A stretch of 64,000 nt of DNA from Schaedlerella arabinosiphila (GCF_003885045.1 NZ_RHJS01000002.1:4084501-4148500); one strand, 5' to 3'; numbered from the stretch's first letter, positions 25,294-33,740 are shown. Notes: generated by a model not told the origin, from the sequence alone. Program-made: numbers and translations.

Positions 25294-25998
25294 TCATCCT
25301 TCCGGAGCGCCGCTGTTTCCGGAACCTTCTGCACTCGCATGGCCCTCCATGATCCTCATAAGCCCCTCCGGTTCCCATACCAGATAATCCGGCTGTTCTC
25401 TTCGAAGCATTGCTTCGTCCCCGTCCCCGTATGCAGCCGCAATACAGGAGATCCGGTTTTCTCTGGCCGCGCGTATGTCGCTCCACGTATCGCCCACATA
25501 AACGCAGTCTTTCTCCTGCATCTGATATTTTTCCAGAATATACGCAATCATCTCTTTTTTACTTTTTTCGGTTCCCTCGAAGGAATCCGGGGACACGCTC
25601 TCTTCAAAAAAAGGCTTCCACCCTTTCTTTAAAAAAATATTCTCCAGAGCTTCCCGCGGCTTCATCGTAATGATAAAATGTCTGACTCCCTGTTTTCTGG
25701 TTACTGCGATCAGTTCCTCGATCCCGGGATAATAGCAGGTATGGACATAGGGATTCATACACCGGTAATGTATACGGACAAGCTCCTCAAATCTGGCATA
25801 CTGTCCTTCCCCCGGATAAGGCGTTAGCTTCCCGTATATTTCTTTTACAGATTTTCCCAGATTGCTGCTGTCTTTTGTAAATCCTTCGGGAAGCGTACCC
25901 CCGCACAGCTCTGCCGCATACCGCAGAGATTCCCACACGTCCTCGCCCGTATCCGCAAGCGTCCCGTCAAAATCCCATAATATTGCTTTCCATCTCAT
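25294..25998 (-). CDS. HAD-IA family phosphatase (phosphoglycolate phosphatase-like)
   Basis: Start MRWKAILWDFDGTLADTG at 25998, nine bases after AAGG; an ATG at 26007 is also in frame. 234 residues. Motif I DFDGTLADT, motif II in FIITMKPREALENIF (Thr), motif III Lys in GTEKSKKEMIAYI and motif IV VYVGDTWSDIRAA are all present. The small helical cap suggests a small phosphorylated substrate. Lies between the DMT permease and the alcohol dehydrogenase genes in the same operon, so it may remove phosphate from a sugar intermediate. Confidence 0.88.
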   Translation of the reverse strand: MRWKAILWDFDGTLADTGEDVWESLRYAAELCGGTLPEGFTKDSSNLGKSVKEIYGKLTPYPGEGQYARFEELVRIHYRCMNPYVHTCYYPGIEELIAVTRKQGVRHFIITMKPREALENIFLKKGWKPFFEESVSPDSFEGTEKSKKEMIAYILEKYQMQEKDCVYVGDTWSDIRAARENRISCIAAAYGDGDEAMLRREQPDYLVWEPEGLMRIMEGHASAEGSGNSGAPEG

Positions 25999-26016
25999 TT
26001 TTTTCATCCTTCACAT

Positions 26017-26952
26017 TCAATCCGTGTTTCCTGATGCGTCAAAATGGCGAAAGCATGTCTTGCTCCACAGCGTACCGATCACGACCAGAAGCGACCCCGC
26101 CAGTATCGGAACCGTAATGCCTACGCCCAGCATAAACGAGGTCATCACCGTGGAGATGATCGGCAGGAAATTGGATGCCAGCACCACAAGAAGCATGTTT
26201 CCTTTTTTGATTGCCAGATTCCACATTACATTTGCGAGAGAGCCGACTACGACCCCGGCATACAAGATCTGCCCGGTCAGGTCTGCGGTAAAGCGCCTCG
26301 GTTCGTCTGTAAAAAACGCGATCGCCCCCAGCACGGCCGCCGTTATGACCATATAGATCCCAACTCCGTCCACCCGTTTCATACCCACATATTTTTTTGT
26401 AAGGTTCGTATAGATCCCCCAGGAAACCGCAACAACAAATCCCATGAGATACCCTGCCATGTCGTCGCCTGAGAGTACATTATGTAAAAAACCCGGCAGG
26501 TCCAGAACAGCCTCTCCCAGTTTTGCAACTATGATTCCCGCCATGCTGACGGACACGCCGCCGATCAGCCATGGGGATGCCTTTGCCTTTAAAATCGGTA
26601 TTGTAAATATCAGCGTAAACAACGGCCATAGAAACCGTATCAGTACCAGTGTTACCACCGCCTCATCGCTCTCAACCATACTCATGGATACATAGGAAGA
26701 GGCGGTATAAATGATAAATAACCCGCCGCATATCGGCCAGTACCGCCTGGGAACGCTTCGCCACTCCTGAAGTCCTTCTTTTTTCACCCCCTGTTGGACA
26801 AGCACCACAATGCCGCCAATCAGGTTTACCAATGCCGCTGAGGTATACGCCCCAATGTTTGTGCTCAGATTTCTGGTGAAGATTGCACTTGTTCCCCATA
26901 TGATGATTGTCAAAAACCCTATCAGGGTATATTTTCTGGTTCCGGCAAACAT
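26017..26952 (-). CDS. EamA/DMT family transporter
   Basis: The ATG at 26952 (MFAGTRKYTLIG) is seven bases after GGGGG; 311 residues with ten hydrophobic segments arranged as two EamA repeats. DMT proteins export or import metabolites, amino acids or sugars; direction and substrate cannot be read from sequence. Its place between nucleoside hydrolase and HAD phosphatase suggests export of the released base or of an end product. Confidence 0.85.
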   Translation of the reverse strand: MFAGTRKYTLIGFLTIIIWGTSAIFTRNLSTNIGAYTSAALVNLIGGIVVLVQQGVKKEGLQEWRSVPRRYWPICGGLFIIYTASSYVSMSMVESDEAVVTLVLIRFLWPLFTLIFTIPILKAKASPWLIGGVSVSMAGIIVAKLGEAVLDLPGFLHNVLSGDDMAGYLMGFVVAVSWGIYTNLTKKYVGMKRVDGVGIYMVITAAVLGAIAFFTDEPRRFTADLTGQILYAGVVVGSLANVMWNLAIKKGNMLLVVLASNFLPIISTVMTSFMLGVGITVPILAGSLLVVIGTLWSKTCFRHFDASGNTD

Positions 26953-26966
26953 GCGCATTCCCCCAA

Positions 26967-28001
26967 TTAATTATACTCTTCCGGACGTGCACCGTCCGCC
27001 CCGCAGTGACATGTACTTTGAGCTTCCCCTTGGTTATAATTTTCCAGCGTCCGATACAGGAGCTCCATAAATCCCGGGAAATCCAGTTCCAGGGCGCCCT
27101 CCGCATTCGGCTTCTTTCCGCGGAAGTCCATCTGCGGTTCCCTGTGCAGGTCGATCTCTGGTTCCACACCGCGCAGATGCCGGTAATCGCATACCGTCAT
27201 CCCTCTTGTCAGCTCTCCTTTGAGCTCTATGTCAATGTGCATATCTGCCGCCTTGATCAAAGACGGGTCGATCAGCCATGCCACCGCGCATGCGTCGTGC
27301 ATATTGGCACCGGAAAGCGATGCGCTCTTAATCGTCGTATCAATGAAAAATTCCGTCAGATCCGCCGCAAGGTGAGCCGCTTTTGTCCCGATCTCACGGA
27401 ATTTCTTTACATGCTCCGCGGTCAGGCAGCATTGCCGGGTCAGGTTGATGCCGCACATTTTTATATGAAGTCCAGAGTTAAAAACCTTGTATGCTGCTTC
27501 CGGGTCAACAAAAATGTTAAATTCCGCAGCCGGAGTCCAATTTCCAAATGTAACCGAGCCGCCCATGATGCTCAATTCCTTTACACGCCCGACAATCCTC
27601 GGCTCTCTGTTGATCGCAGCCGCGATATTGGTCAGCGGTCCCGTCGCAATCAGCGTCACATCGTCCGTATTCATCACCGTTTCCACAATAAAATCGACAG
27701 CATGCTGCTTCTGCGGTTTTACCGCCGGCTCCGGAAGCACCGGGCCGTCCAGACCGGTTTCCCCATGGAACTGGGGCGCCGTTACAAGGGGTACCGTTGT
27801 GGGGTTTGAGTGTCCGGCATAGACCGGTATATCGATCCTTTCCAGAACTTCCAATACCTTCAGTGCATTTTTTGTTACATTTTCCAGCGTACAGTTTCCG
27901 CCGATTGTTGTGATTCCAAGCACATCCAGATGCTGTGCCGCCAGCATGATGGCAAATGCGTCATCATGCCCCGGATCACAGTCCAATATTACCTTTTTCA
28001 T
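26967..28001 (-). CDS. Inosine-uridine nucleoside hydrolase family protein
   Basis: 344 residues. The calcium and ribose-binding cluster DCDPGHDD is at 7-14, with the conserved IATGPLTNIA (about 120-129), MGG, and the histidine motif NMHDACAVAWL. It should split an N-ribosyl bond, giving free base and ribose. The C-terminus carries an unusual hydrophilic tail ending CHCGADGARPEEYN. The start overlaps the kinase gene by 26 bases. Base specificity is not predictable from sequence alone. The related queuosine nucleosidase system was considered, but no queuine lyase gene is nearby. Confidence 0.9.
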   Translation of the reverse strand: MKKVILDCDPGHDDAFAIMLAAQHLDVLGITTIGGNCTLENVTKNALKVLEVLERIDIPVYAGHSNPTTVPLVTAPQFHGETGLDGPVLPEPAVKPQKQHAVDFIVETVMNTDDVTLIATGPLTNIAAAINREPRIVGRVKELSIMGGSVTFGNWTPAAEFNIFVDPEAAYKVFNSGLHIKMCGINLTRQCCLTAEHVKKFREIGTKAAHLAADLTEFFIDTTIKSASLSGANMHDACAVAWLIDPSLIKAADMHIDIELKGELTRGMTVCDYRHLRGVEPEIDLHREPQMDFRGKKPNAEGALELDFPGFMELLYRTLENYNQGEAQSTCHCGADGARPEEYN

Positions 28002-28953
28002 CCTGCTCCTCCTCTAAAAATTCATCTAGTTCTTTTTTCCTAGGGCATCCCCTGGCCCCTTTTTTCGCCACGGTAAAGCCGGAGACCGCATTTCCCCATA
28101 CCAGGCACTCGCCGAGCGGCTTTCCTTCCAGCATTGCAAAAATAAATCCCGCATTATATACATCACCGGCTCCCACCGTATCTTCTACCTTCACTTTGAA
28201 CGCCGGCGCAATGGCTTCTCCCTCCCTGAAAAAGCCAATGGAGCCTTCTTTTCCGTTTCTTACGATCACAGTCCTTTTATCGCTCACAAAACTTCGGGCG
28301 TTTTCCTTCCAGTCCCCGTCTCCGAGCCAGGCAAATTCATCCGTACCTGAACCCAGCAAAACGGTCGTATACCGGATAATCTCGCGGACTGCTTTTTCAT
28401 ATTCCGGTTCCAGACAGCCGTTATCCACACGCAGGTTCAGATCAAAGGAGGTCGGAATCCCCCGCTCGTATGCTTCCCTGAAGATCCTTATGATGGTCTT
28501 CCGGGCGGAAGTATCGTACACCAGAGACATCCCGGAGGAATGTATCCAGCTTCCTTCCATCAGCTTTTCAAGGGAAATCTTGTGTTCGTCCAGGACCTTG
28601 AACGCCTGGTTCTCCCTCGGCCATCCCCACAGGTATCGTTCCCCGTATTCATCAATAAAGGCAAACACCCCTACCGTGTTCAGATCCGGCTCCACAACCA
28701 GCTGGGATATATCCACGCCTTCTTTTTCAAAATCGGCCCGGATGTATTTTCCATACTGGTCGTCACCGATGGTTCCCACAAACGAAGTGCACACGCCCAG
28801 TCTTGCAAGCGCGACTGCGGTGTTGGACGAGGTTCCGCCTCCTTGAAGAGACGGAGACGGATATTCAACCATGGTCCTCTCCTCGTTCAGGTATTTGGGA
28901 TAGGGCACGATAATGTCCACGTTGGCATCCCCCAGCACAAATACCCTACGCAT
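27976..28953 (-). CDS. PfkB (ribokinase) family sugar or nucleoside kinase
   Basis: 325 residues. N-terminal substrate lid (VFVLGDANVDIIVPYP, GGGTSSNTAVALARLG) and the catalytic anion-hole motif DTVGAGDVYNAGF near the C-terminus identify the PfkB family. It transfers phosphate from ATP to a sugar hydroxyl, most likely ribose freed by the neighbouring hydrolase, or directly to a nucleoside. It overlaps both the TrpF-like gene upstream (8 bases) and the hydrolase gene downstream, pointing to tight coupling. Confidence 0.9.
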   Translation of the reverse strand: MRRVFVLGDANVDIIVPYPKYLNEERTMVEYPSPSLQGGGTSSNTAVALARLGVCTSFVGTIGDDQYGKYIRADFEKEGVDISQLVVEPDLNTVGVFAFIDEYGERYLWGWPRENQAFKVLDEHKISLEKLMEGSWIHSSGMSLVYDTSARKTIIRIFREAYERGIPTSFDLNLRVDNGCLEPEYEKAVREIIRYTTVLLGSGTDEFAWLGDGDWKENARSFVSDKRTVIVRNGKEGSIGFFREGEAIAPAFKVKVEDTVGAGDVYNAGFIFAMLEGKPLGECLVWGNAVSGFTVAKKGARGCPRKKELDEFLEEEQDEKGNIGL

Positions 28954-29647
28954 TTTGAGACGCCTCGATAAATGCTTTTACCTTTGCCGGATCTTTGCAG
29001 CTTCCTGTACGCTTCTCCTCGTCCTCGTAGTTGGTAAGGCTGAAAGAATCCACTCCGTACGGGTGTGTGATATGGATCGCCTCCGCCACATTTTCGGCAT
29101 CCAGTCCGCCCGCAATGATACAGGGTACTTTTGTGCTTTCAATAATCGCCCGGTCAATCTCCCTGTCGTGAGTCAGCCCTGTCGCCCCGATATCCCCTGC
29201 CTGGGGCGCTTTGGTATCGATCAGGAAGAAGTCGCTGACTGCCTCATAATCTTTGATATACTGCATGACCTTCTGCTCTTCCAGCGGCACGCCCGCCAGC
29301 ACCGGAATCGCCTGCATGATCCGAAGCCCTGGAAAGCGGTTTTTCAATTCCTGTACCTGATCTGGTTTGATCCCCTCGATATCCCCTGATAAGTGCAGGA
29401 CATCCGGCAGAACCACTTTCAGGTTTTCGGTAATCTCCTCAATGTCTTCCGCTACGGTCAGGCCGATCTTCACCGCCTCAGGCTGTACTCCTTCGAAGAT
29501 CTCTTTCGCCTTCTCACAGGTGAGCTGCCCCGGCGTCCTCTTGATCTTGCCGTAGGATACGCCGATATGATGTCCTCCCATATCGATGACCATTCTTGCA
29601 TCCTCTACCGTCCTGATTCCATAAATCTGAATTATCACATCTGCCAT
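28946..29647 (-). CDS. TrpF-like (phosphoribosylanthranilate isomerase fold) protein with catalytic Cys replaced by Tyr
   Basis: 233 residues with a (beta-alpha)8 TrpF pattern: IQIYGIRTVEDARMVIDMGGHHIGV at the start, FLIDTK (Asp144), IIAGGLDAENVAEAI (Gly180-Gly181) and GVDSFSLTN near the end. In true TrpF the first motif is KICGI, with Cys as general base; here it is QIYGI, so the Cys is Tyr9. The acid Asp and the KR pair near 36-37 remain, but the phosphate loop VSSGVE is replaced. No trp genes are nearby. An aldose-ketose or Amadori-type isomerisation of a phosphoribosyl compound is plausible but unproven. Confidence 0.8.
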   Translation of the reverse strand: MADVIIQIYGIRTVEDARMVIDMGGHHIGVSYGKIKRTPGQLTCEKAKEIFEGVQPEAVKIGLTVAEDIEEITENLKVVLPDVLHLSGDIEGIKPDQVQELKNRFPGLRIMQAIPVLAGVPLEEQKVMQYIKDYEAVSDFFLIDTKAPQAGDIGATGLTHDREIDRAIIESTKVPCIIAGGLDAENVAEAIHITHPYGVDSFSLTNYEDEEKRTGSCKDPAKVKAFIEASQNA

Positions 29648-29653
29648 AGCTTT

Positions 29654-30463
29654 TTACCCCTTTCTGCATGCTTCAAACGCTTCTATAAATGCTTCTGTTG
29701 TAAATACAGTTTCTTTTAATCCGGCTCCCTGTGCCACTTTGGTGATGGGCGGCGGAGTGACAAAGCTTTGTTTCAGTGTCTCCACCTGTGAAAATACTTC
29801 TTCTGTCTTTCCGTCTAACAGCACTTTTCCTTTACACATGACAACGACTCTTTTGAAATTGTCCACCACAAACTTCATATCATGGGAAATGGTGATGCAT
29901 AGCTTTCCTTTTTCCTTCAGTTCGCTGATGATCCGTCTCAGTCTCAGGTTGCCTTCTACATCCTGTCCGCAGGTCGGTTCGTCAAAAATCAGCGCGTTCG
30001 GGTTCATCATGATAATGGCGCCGATGGTACAGAATTTTTTCTCCGTAGAAGTCAGGTCAAATGGATGCAGATCCAGCTTTTCTTTCAGTCCTACCAGTTC
30101 GGACACCCATTCCATCCGTTCCCGGATCTCTTTTTCCGGCATTCCGATCCGCTGGGGGCCAAATTCAAATTCCTTCTGAACGGATTCCAGAAAAAGCTGG
30201 TCGTCCGGATTCTGGAACACATAGCCGACTTCTTTTGACCAACTGGCCGTAGAACGGTTTGCTATGCTTTCCCCGTTGATCAGGACATCCCCTGTCGTGG
30301 GCCGCAGGATTCCGTTAAAATGCTTTACAATGGTGGTTTTTCCGGCTCCGTTTTGTCCAATGATCGCAACCGGTTCCGTTCCTTCGATCACCAGGTCAAT
30401 CCCTTTTAAGGCTTCGTCTCCCGTAGGATAAACATGCCGCATATTTTTCAATTCAATTTTCAT
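29654..30463 (-). CDS. ECF transporter ATPase (second A subunit)
   Basis: Start MKIELKNMRHVYPTGDEALKG at 30463 overlaps the upstream ATPase stop (ATGA). 269 residues. Walker A GQNGAGKTT, Q-loop FQNPDDQLF, Walker B ALIFDEP and H-loop SHD are present. The signature region is DLTSTEKKFCTIGAIIMMNP, where the usual LSGGQ is replaced by LTSTEKK, as often happens in one of two unequal ECF ATPases. Energises the ECF importer with the paired A subunit. Confidence 0.9.
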   Translation of the reverse strand: MKIELKNMRHVYPTGDEALKGIDLVIEGTEPVAIIGQNGAGKTTIVKHFNGILRPTTGDVLINGESIANRSTASWSKEVGYVFQNPDDQLFLESVQKEFEFGPQRIGMPEKEIRERMEWVSELVGLKEKLDLHPFDLTSTEKKFCTIGAIIMMNPNALIFDEPTCGQDVEGNLRLRRIISELKEKGKLCITISHDMKFVVDNFKRVVVMCKGKVLLDGKTEEVFSQVETLKQSFVTPPPITKVAQGAGLKETVFTTEAFIEAFEACRKG

Positions 30464-31323
30464 CCGGTCAAAGCCTCCTTTACAAGTTCTATGGCCGGCT
30501 CCTCCATAATTTCCGCTTCCCGCCGGGTATATCCTTTTTCTTTTAACGCCTGACATACTTTTACATAATCAGGAATCCCGATATGGTGCTTTAACATTTC
30601 CGGATCACGGAAAATATTCTGGGGAGTGTCGATTGCCGCAACCTCTCCCGCATCCAGCACCAGAATCTTGTCCGCACACCGCGCAACGCGTTCCATCTCA
30701 TGGTCTACCATAATGACCGTGATCCCTTTTTGATTCAGGCCCTTTACAATGTCAAAAATCTCTTCGCTTCCAAGGGGGTCCAACTGTGTGGTACATTCGT
30801 CCAGCACCAGGATTTTGGGTTCCATGATAAATGTAGAGCCAAACGCCACTCTCTGCACCTGCCCGCCCGACAATTCCAACGGGTTCTTGTGGATGATGTG
30901 GTCGATGCGCATCAGCCTGGACACGTATTCCACCTTCTCCTTCATCACTTCCCTTGAAACGCCGCGGTTTCCCAGGCCGTACGCCAGTTCCTCCGCAACC
31001 GTTCCGGCCGTGTATGACAACTGGTTGAACGGGTTCTGGAATACAAGTCCGATTTCCGCAGACAACTGCGCGATGGAACTGTCCTCAACTTTCAGATCCC
31101 CTACATGTACCTCGCCGGACATTTTTCCCACAAAATAATGTGGAATCAGTCCTACCAGGGCGTTGCAAAGCGTGGATTTTCCCGATCCATTTGCTCCGAT
31201 GATGCAGAAAAAGCTTCCCTCTTCCACCTGAAAACTGACATTTTTCAGCGCCTTCCGCTTTGTCTGCCTATATCGGAAGCTAAAGTCTTTCACTTCTAAT
31301 ACTACTTTTCCCAACTGCCGCAC
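30460..31323 (-). CDS. ECF transporter ATPase (first A subunit)
   Basis: 287 residues. Walker A GANGSGKST, Q-loop FQNPFNQL, an intact signature LSGGQVQRVAFG, Walker B ILVLDECTTQLDP and H-loop DHE are visible. Pairs with the next gene's ATPase as a heterodimer. It lies 7 bases after the EcfT gene. Confidence 0.92.
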   Translation of the reverse strand: MRQLGKVVLEVKDFSFRYRQTKRKALKNVSFQVEEGSFFCIIGANGSGKSTLCNALVGLIPHYFVGKMSGEVHVGDLKVEDSSIAQLSAEIGLVFQNPFNQLSYTAGTVAEELAYGLGNRGVSREVMKEKVEYVSRLMRIDHIIHKNPLELSGGQVQRVAFGSTFIMEPKILVLDECTTQLDPLGSEEIFDIVKGLNQKGITVIMVDHEMERVARCADKILVLDAGEVAAIDTPQNIFRDPEMLKHHIGIPDYVKVCQALKEKGYTRREAEIMEEPAIELVKEALTG

Positions 31324-31330
31324 CCCCCCC

Positions 31331-32122
31331 CTAAATCATATTGAGCTTCATCAGAATCGTGAGAACGATAACTGCTGCAAAAAACAGGATCAAAATAAAT
31401 TTCAGAACCTTATCTGCTGTTGACTTTGTAACCTCCACATAACTGGTCTGCTTCACCCCTGTGATTCCGAATCCCCTTGTCTCCAGCGTCATTCCTCTCT
31501 CCTGCGCATCTGTCAGGGAAGACATGACAACCGGGCCGAGGAGCGGGATATAGGCTTTCACCCTCGCTATAATTCCGCCTCCCGTTTCCACCCCTCTTGC
31601 ACTTTGAGCTTCCTGGATCACACTCATTCTTCTCTGCATCTGGGGGACAACGTTTAAACTCGCCAGCACCAGATATCCGGCTTTCGGAGGCAGCCCGGTG
31701 GCTGTCAGCGCAGCCACCAGCTTTCCGGTGTAGGTCGTTTTGTTCATAATATAAAAGCTTCCCAGGAATACCAGCAGTGTACTGATGATCTTTGCCGCGT
31801 ACAGTACGCCTTCCAGCCCTACCTTTGCAAATCCGAGATCCGCTATAAATGTGACGTTTTTCGGGCTGTAGCACCCCTGGATAAACATGAGCATGACCGT
31901 GATCGGGATTCCGAATCCAAACATGATTTTTGCAAACTCTTTCAGCATCTTCGCGCTTCCCGCCACAAAGAACAGCAGTACGATCACTCCCAGTCCCAGC
32001 CAGGAATTTGGAAATATCAGGGTACCGAGCCCCAAAGAAAATACCGCCAATATCTTCGTCATGGGATTCAGATTTTCCACAAACGTATTTTTCGCTACAA
32101 ACGAATTGGATACTTTTTCCAT
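31331..32122 (-). CDS. ECF transporter transmembrane subunit EcfT
   Basis: 263 residues, five to six membrane helices: N-terminal NPMTKILAVFSLGLGTLIF and a C-terminal hydrophobic pair. The coupling helices typical of EcfT are recognisable around VVPQMQRRMSVIQEAQSARGVE (the ARG motif) and TDAQERGMTLETRGFG (second ARG-like motif). It links the S component to the two ATPases. Confidence 0.92.
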   Translation of the reverse strand: MEKVSNSFVAKNTFVENLNPMTKILAVFSLGLGTLIFPNSWLGLGVIVLLFFVAGSAKMLKEFAKIMFGFGIPITVMLMFIQGCYSPKNVTFIADLGFAKVGLEGVLYAAKIISTLLVFLGSFYIMNKTTYTGKLVAALTATGLPPKAGYLVLASLNVVPQMQRRMSVIQEAQSARGVETGGGIIARVKAYIPLLGPVVMSSLTDAQERGMTLETRGFGITGVKQTSYVEVTKSTADKVLKFILILFFAAVIVLTILMKLNMI

Positions 32123-32184
32123 AAATAACCTCCTGTGATATCTCTAATACACAGATTTTTTATAACGGTATTCCGCCCCGATCA

Positions 32185-32817
32185 TCAATCCTCTTCTTCA
32201 TCATCGTCTTCAGCATCCGCAGCATACTGGCTCAGGAACCGCTTCGGGATCTTCTTTACGATGATAAACGCGATCAGGAATGCAATTCCCTTGTCCACCA
32301 GGTTTTCAATCATGGCAGAGGAAAGTACGGAAGTCACAATGTCCTTGGTGGCTGCGATCAATGTTGCCGTCAGAACGGATGAACCTGTCACTCCTGTTGC
32401 TCCCCCGTATACGCAGATCGTAATGGTAGAAGCAGCAGCCACATTGGTCAGCGTACATGCCAGCCAGGTCAGGACAGCTCCCCAGATCTTCTTGAACAAT
32501 CCGGCCTTTACCATGTAGCCTGTCACCAGACCGCAGAGGATGCTTACGACAGAGTACGGAAGATACACCGGATTCGCGACAAGCGCCAGGAATACATTTG
32601 TCAGCAGACCGCACAGCGCAGAAACCCATGGACCGGATAAGCAGGCAATTACAATCGTTCCGATCATGTCCAGGAACAGCGGGAGCTTCAATGCCGAACA
32701 CAATGTCCCTCCGATCAGGTTGATTCCTACCGCAATCGGAATCAGCACCAGCGACTTCGTTGAAAACTGCGCTTTCAACCCCTCCATAAACGTCATCTTC
32801 TTTTTCTTTTTGGCCAT
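32185..32817 (-). CDS. ECF transporter substrate-specific (S) component
   Basis: ATG at 32817 (MAKKKKKMTFMEGLKAQF) is placed after GGAGG; 210 residues. About six hydrophobic helices with small residues (IAVGINLIGGTLCSALKLPLFLDMIGTIVIACLSGPW), as in S components, and an acidic tail DAEDDDEEED. It binds the imported compound. The family gives no substrate; with nucleoside hydrolase and kinase genes downstream, a nucleoside or ribosylated vitamin-like compound is the reasonable inference. First gene of the operon, with the operator just upstream. Confidence 0.88.
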   Translation of the reverse strand: MAKKKKKMTFMEGLKAQFSTKSLVLIPIAVGINLIGGTLCSALKLPLFLDMIGTIVIACLSGPWVSALCGLLTNVFLALVANPVYLPYSVVSILCGLVTGYMVKAGLFKKIWGAVLTWLACTLTNVAAASTITICVYGGATGVTGSSVLTATLIAATKDIVTSVLSSAMIENLVDKGIAFLIAFIIVKKIPKRFLSQYAADAEDDDEEED

Positions 32818-32841
32818 TTTTTTGCCCTCCTTCTTTTTTGT

Positions 32842-32865
32842 AACTTGTATGATGTAATACAAGTT
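32842..32865. promoter_or_regulatory. Operator palindrome upstream of the ECF operon
   Basis: AACTTGTATGATGTAATACAAGTT: ACTTGTAT and its near complement around ATG, with perfect outer arms. A near-identical site lies upstream of the gntR gene (33715-33740). It is only about 10 bases before the Shine-Dalgarno site of the S-component gene, so bound regulator would block transcription. Confidence 0.8.
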
Positions 32866-32876
32866 GTTTTCTTAAA

Positions 32877-32902
32877 ATATCATGCGCCGCCGCCCATGAT
32901 AT
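32877..32902 (-). terminator. Possible terminator after gntR
   Basis: Stem ATATCATG/CATGATAT (32895-32902 with 32877-32884) with GC-rich loop, followed on the minus strand by TTTT. It separates the regulator gene from the ECF operon. Confidence 0.55.
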
Positions 32903-32915
32903 CTTAATTCGTTGT

Positions 32916-33650
32916 TCACTTTACTCCCTCGACCTCTACCGCATCCAGCATGGATTTTGTGATCTTTTTCAATTCTTCTGCATTCCGGTTCTCAATGCAT
33001 TCTATGATCTTTCCATGGTACTCGAGCCCGTCCTTTGCCCCCTGCTCTGTCAGCGTCCCGGACATAGCGGAGTTCATGACATCCTTTGCAATATTGCTGA
33101 TCTTGATGATAAACGGATTATCCGTCATCTCGTACAGCTTCATATGGAAGTTCAGATCATATTCCTTGTATTTCCCCAGGTTCTTCTTATTGTAATAATA
33201 CGACATCTTATCCAAATATTTTTTCAATATGGAGATGTCCTTTTCGGTTGCCTTTTCGATCAGTATATCTATGATTCCAACCTCGATGATCTTCCTGTAC
33301 TCCAACACGGCGCGTATATCGTCGTTATTCAGAAACAGCATAGGTGTCATGGACTTCAGATAGCTGTTGGAGGTCACGGTCTTCACGAATGTTCCCTTCC
33401 CCTGGAATGTCTCCACCACATTGATGGCAACCAGCTTCTGGATGGCCTCCCGGATGGTAATGCGGCTGACTCCCATCGCTTTGGTCAGCTCATTCTCCGA
33501 GGGAAGCTTCTCGCCGGGTTTCCATTCCCCCATCTCAATCTTCATTAGTAGCTGTTCAAATACCTGCTCCTTGATATCCTGCTTTTTCAGGCTTTCGAAT
33601 CCTTTGTACTGCATCCTTTTCTCCCGCTGCTGCATGTTGTACTTTTCCAT
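32916..33650 (-). CDS. GntR family regulator, FadR/FCD subgroup
   Basis: Up to 244 residues. N-terminal winged helix: LLMKIEMGEWKPGEKLPSENELTKAMGVSRITIREAIQKLVAINVVETFQGKGTFV; C-terminal helical FCD ligand-binding domain with metal-site-like residues (DLNFHMKLYEMTDNPF, EYHGKIIECIENRN). It very likely controls the adjacent ECF operon and itself, because both upstream regions hold the same palindrome. Start uncertain: 33650, or 33614 (MQYKGFESLKK) where GGGAG precedes. Confidence 0.88.
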   Translation of the reverse strand: MEKYNMQQREKRMQYKGFESLKKQDIKEQVFEQLLMKIEMGEWKPGEKLPSENELTKAMGVSRITIREAIQKLVAINVVETFQGKGTFVKTVTSNSYLKSMTPMLFLNNDDIRAVLEYRKIIEVGIIDILIEKATEKDISILKKYLDKMSYYYNKKNLGKYKEYDLNFHMKLYEMTDNPFIIKISNIAKDVMNSAMSGTLTEQGAKDGLEYHGKIIECIENRNAEELKKITKSMLDAVEVEGVK

Positions 33651-33675
33651 ATCTATTTCTATATCAACTTCCTTT

Positions 33676-33703
33676 ATAATACAATATTTACAGAATTTGT
33701 CAA
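33676..33703 (-). promoter_or_regulatory. Promoter of gntR
   Basis: Minus strand TTGACA (33698-33703), 16-base spacer, TATTAT (33676-33681). The operator-like palindrome lies 12 bases upstream of the -35. Confidence 0.75.
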
Positions 33704-33714
33704 TAGCTTTTGCG

Positions 33715-33740
33715 AAATTTGTATGATGTATTACAAGTTT
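33715..33740. promoter_or_regulatory. Operator palindrome upstream of gntR
   Basis: TTTGTATGATGTATTACAAG core; it differs from the site at 32842 at only two positions over the central 20 bases. Supports autoregulation by the GntR protein. Confidence 0.78.

Noticed and set aside
26907..27809. Plus-strand open frame of 300 codons opposite the nucleoside hydrolase gene
   Set aside because: Antisense shadow; no ribosome site and no recognisable protein features.
28946..29647. Calling the gene trpF
   Set aside because: Catalytic Cys is Tyr, the second phosphate loop differs and there are no tryptophan genes nearby, so the symbol would mislead.
24082..33650. Assignment of the ECF operon to queuosine or queuine salvage
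   Set aside because: An ECF S component with a nucleoside hydrolase fits, but no radical-SAM queuine lyase or tRNA transglycosylase gene is present, and the kinase, TrpF-like and alcohol dehydrogenase genes are not part of that pathway.
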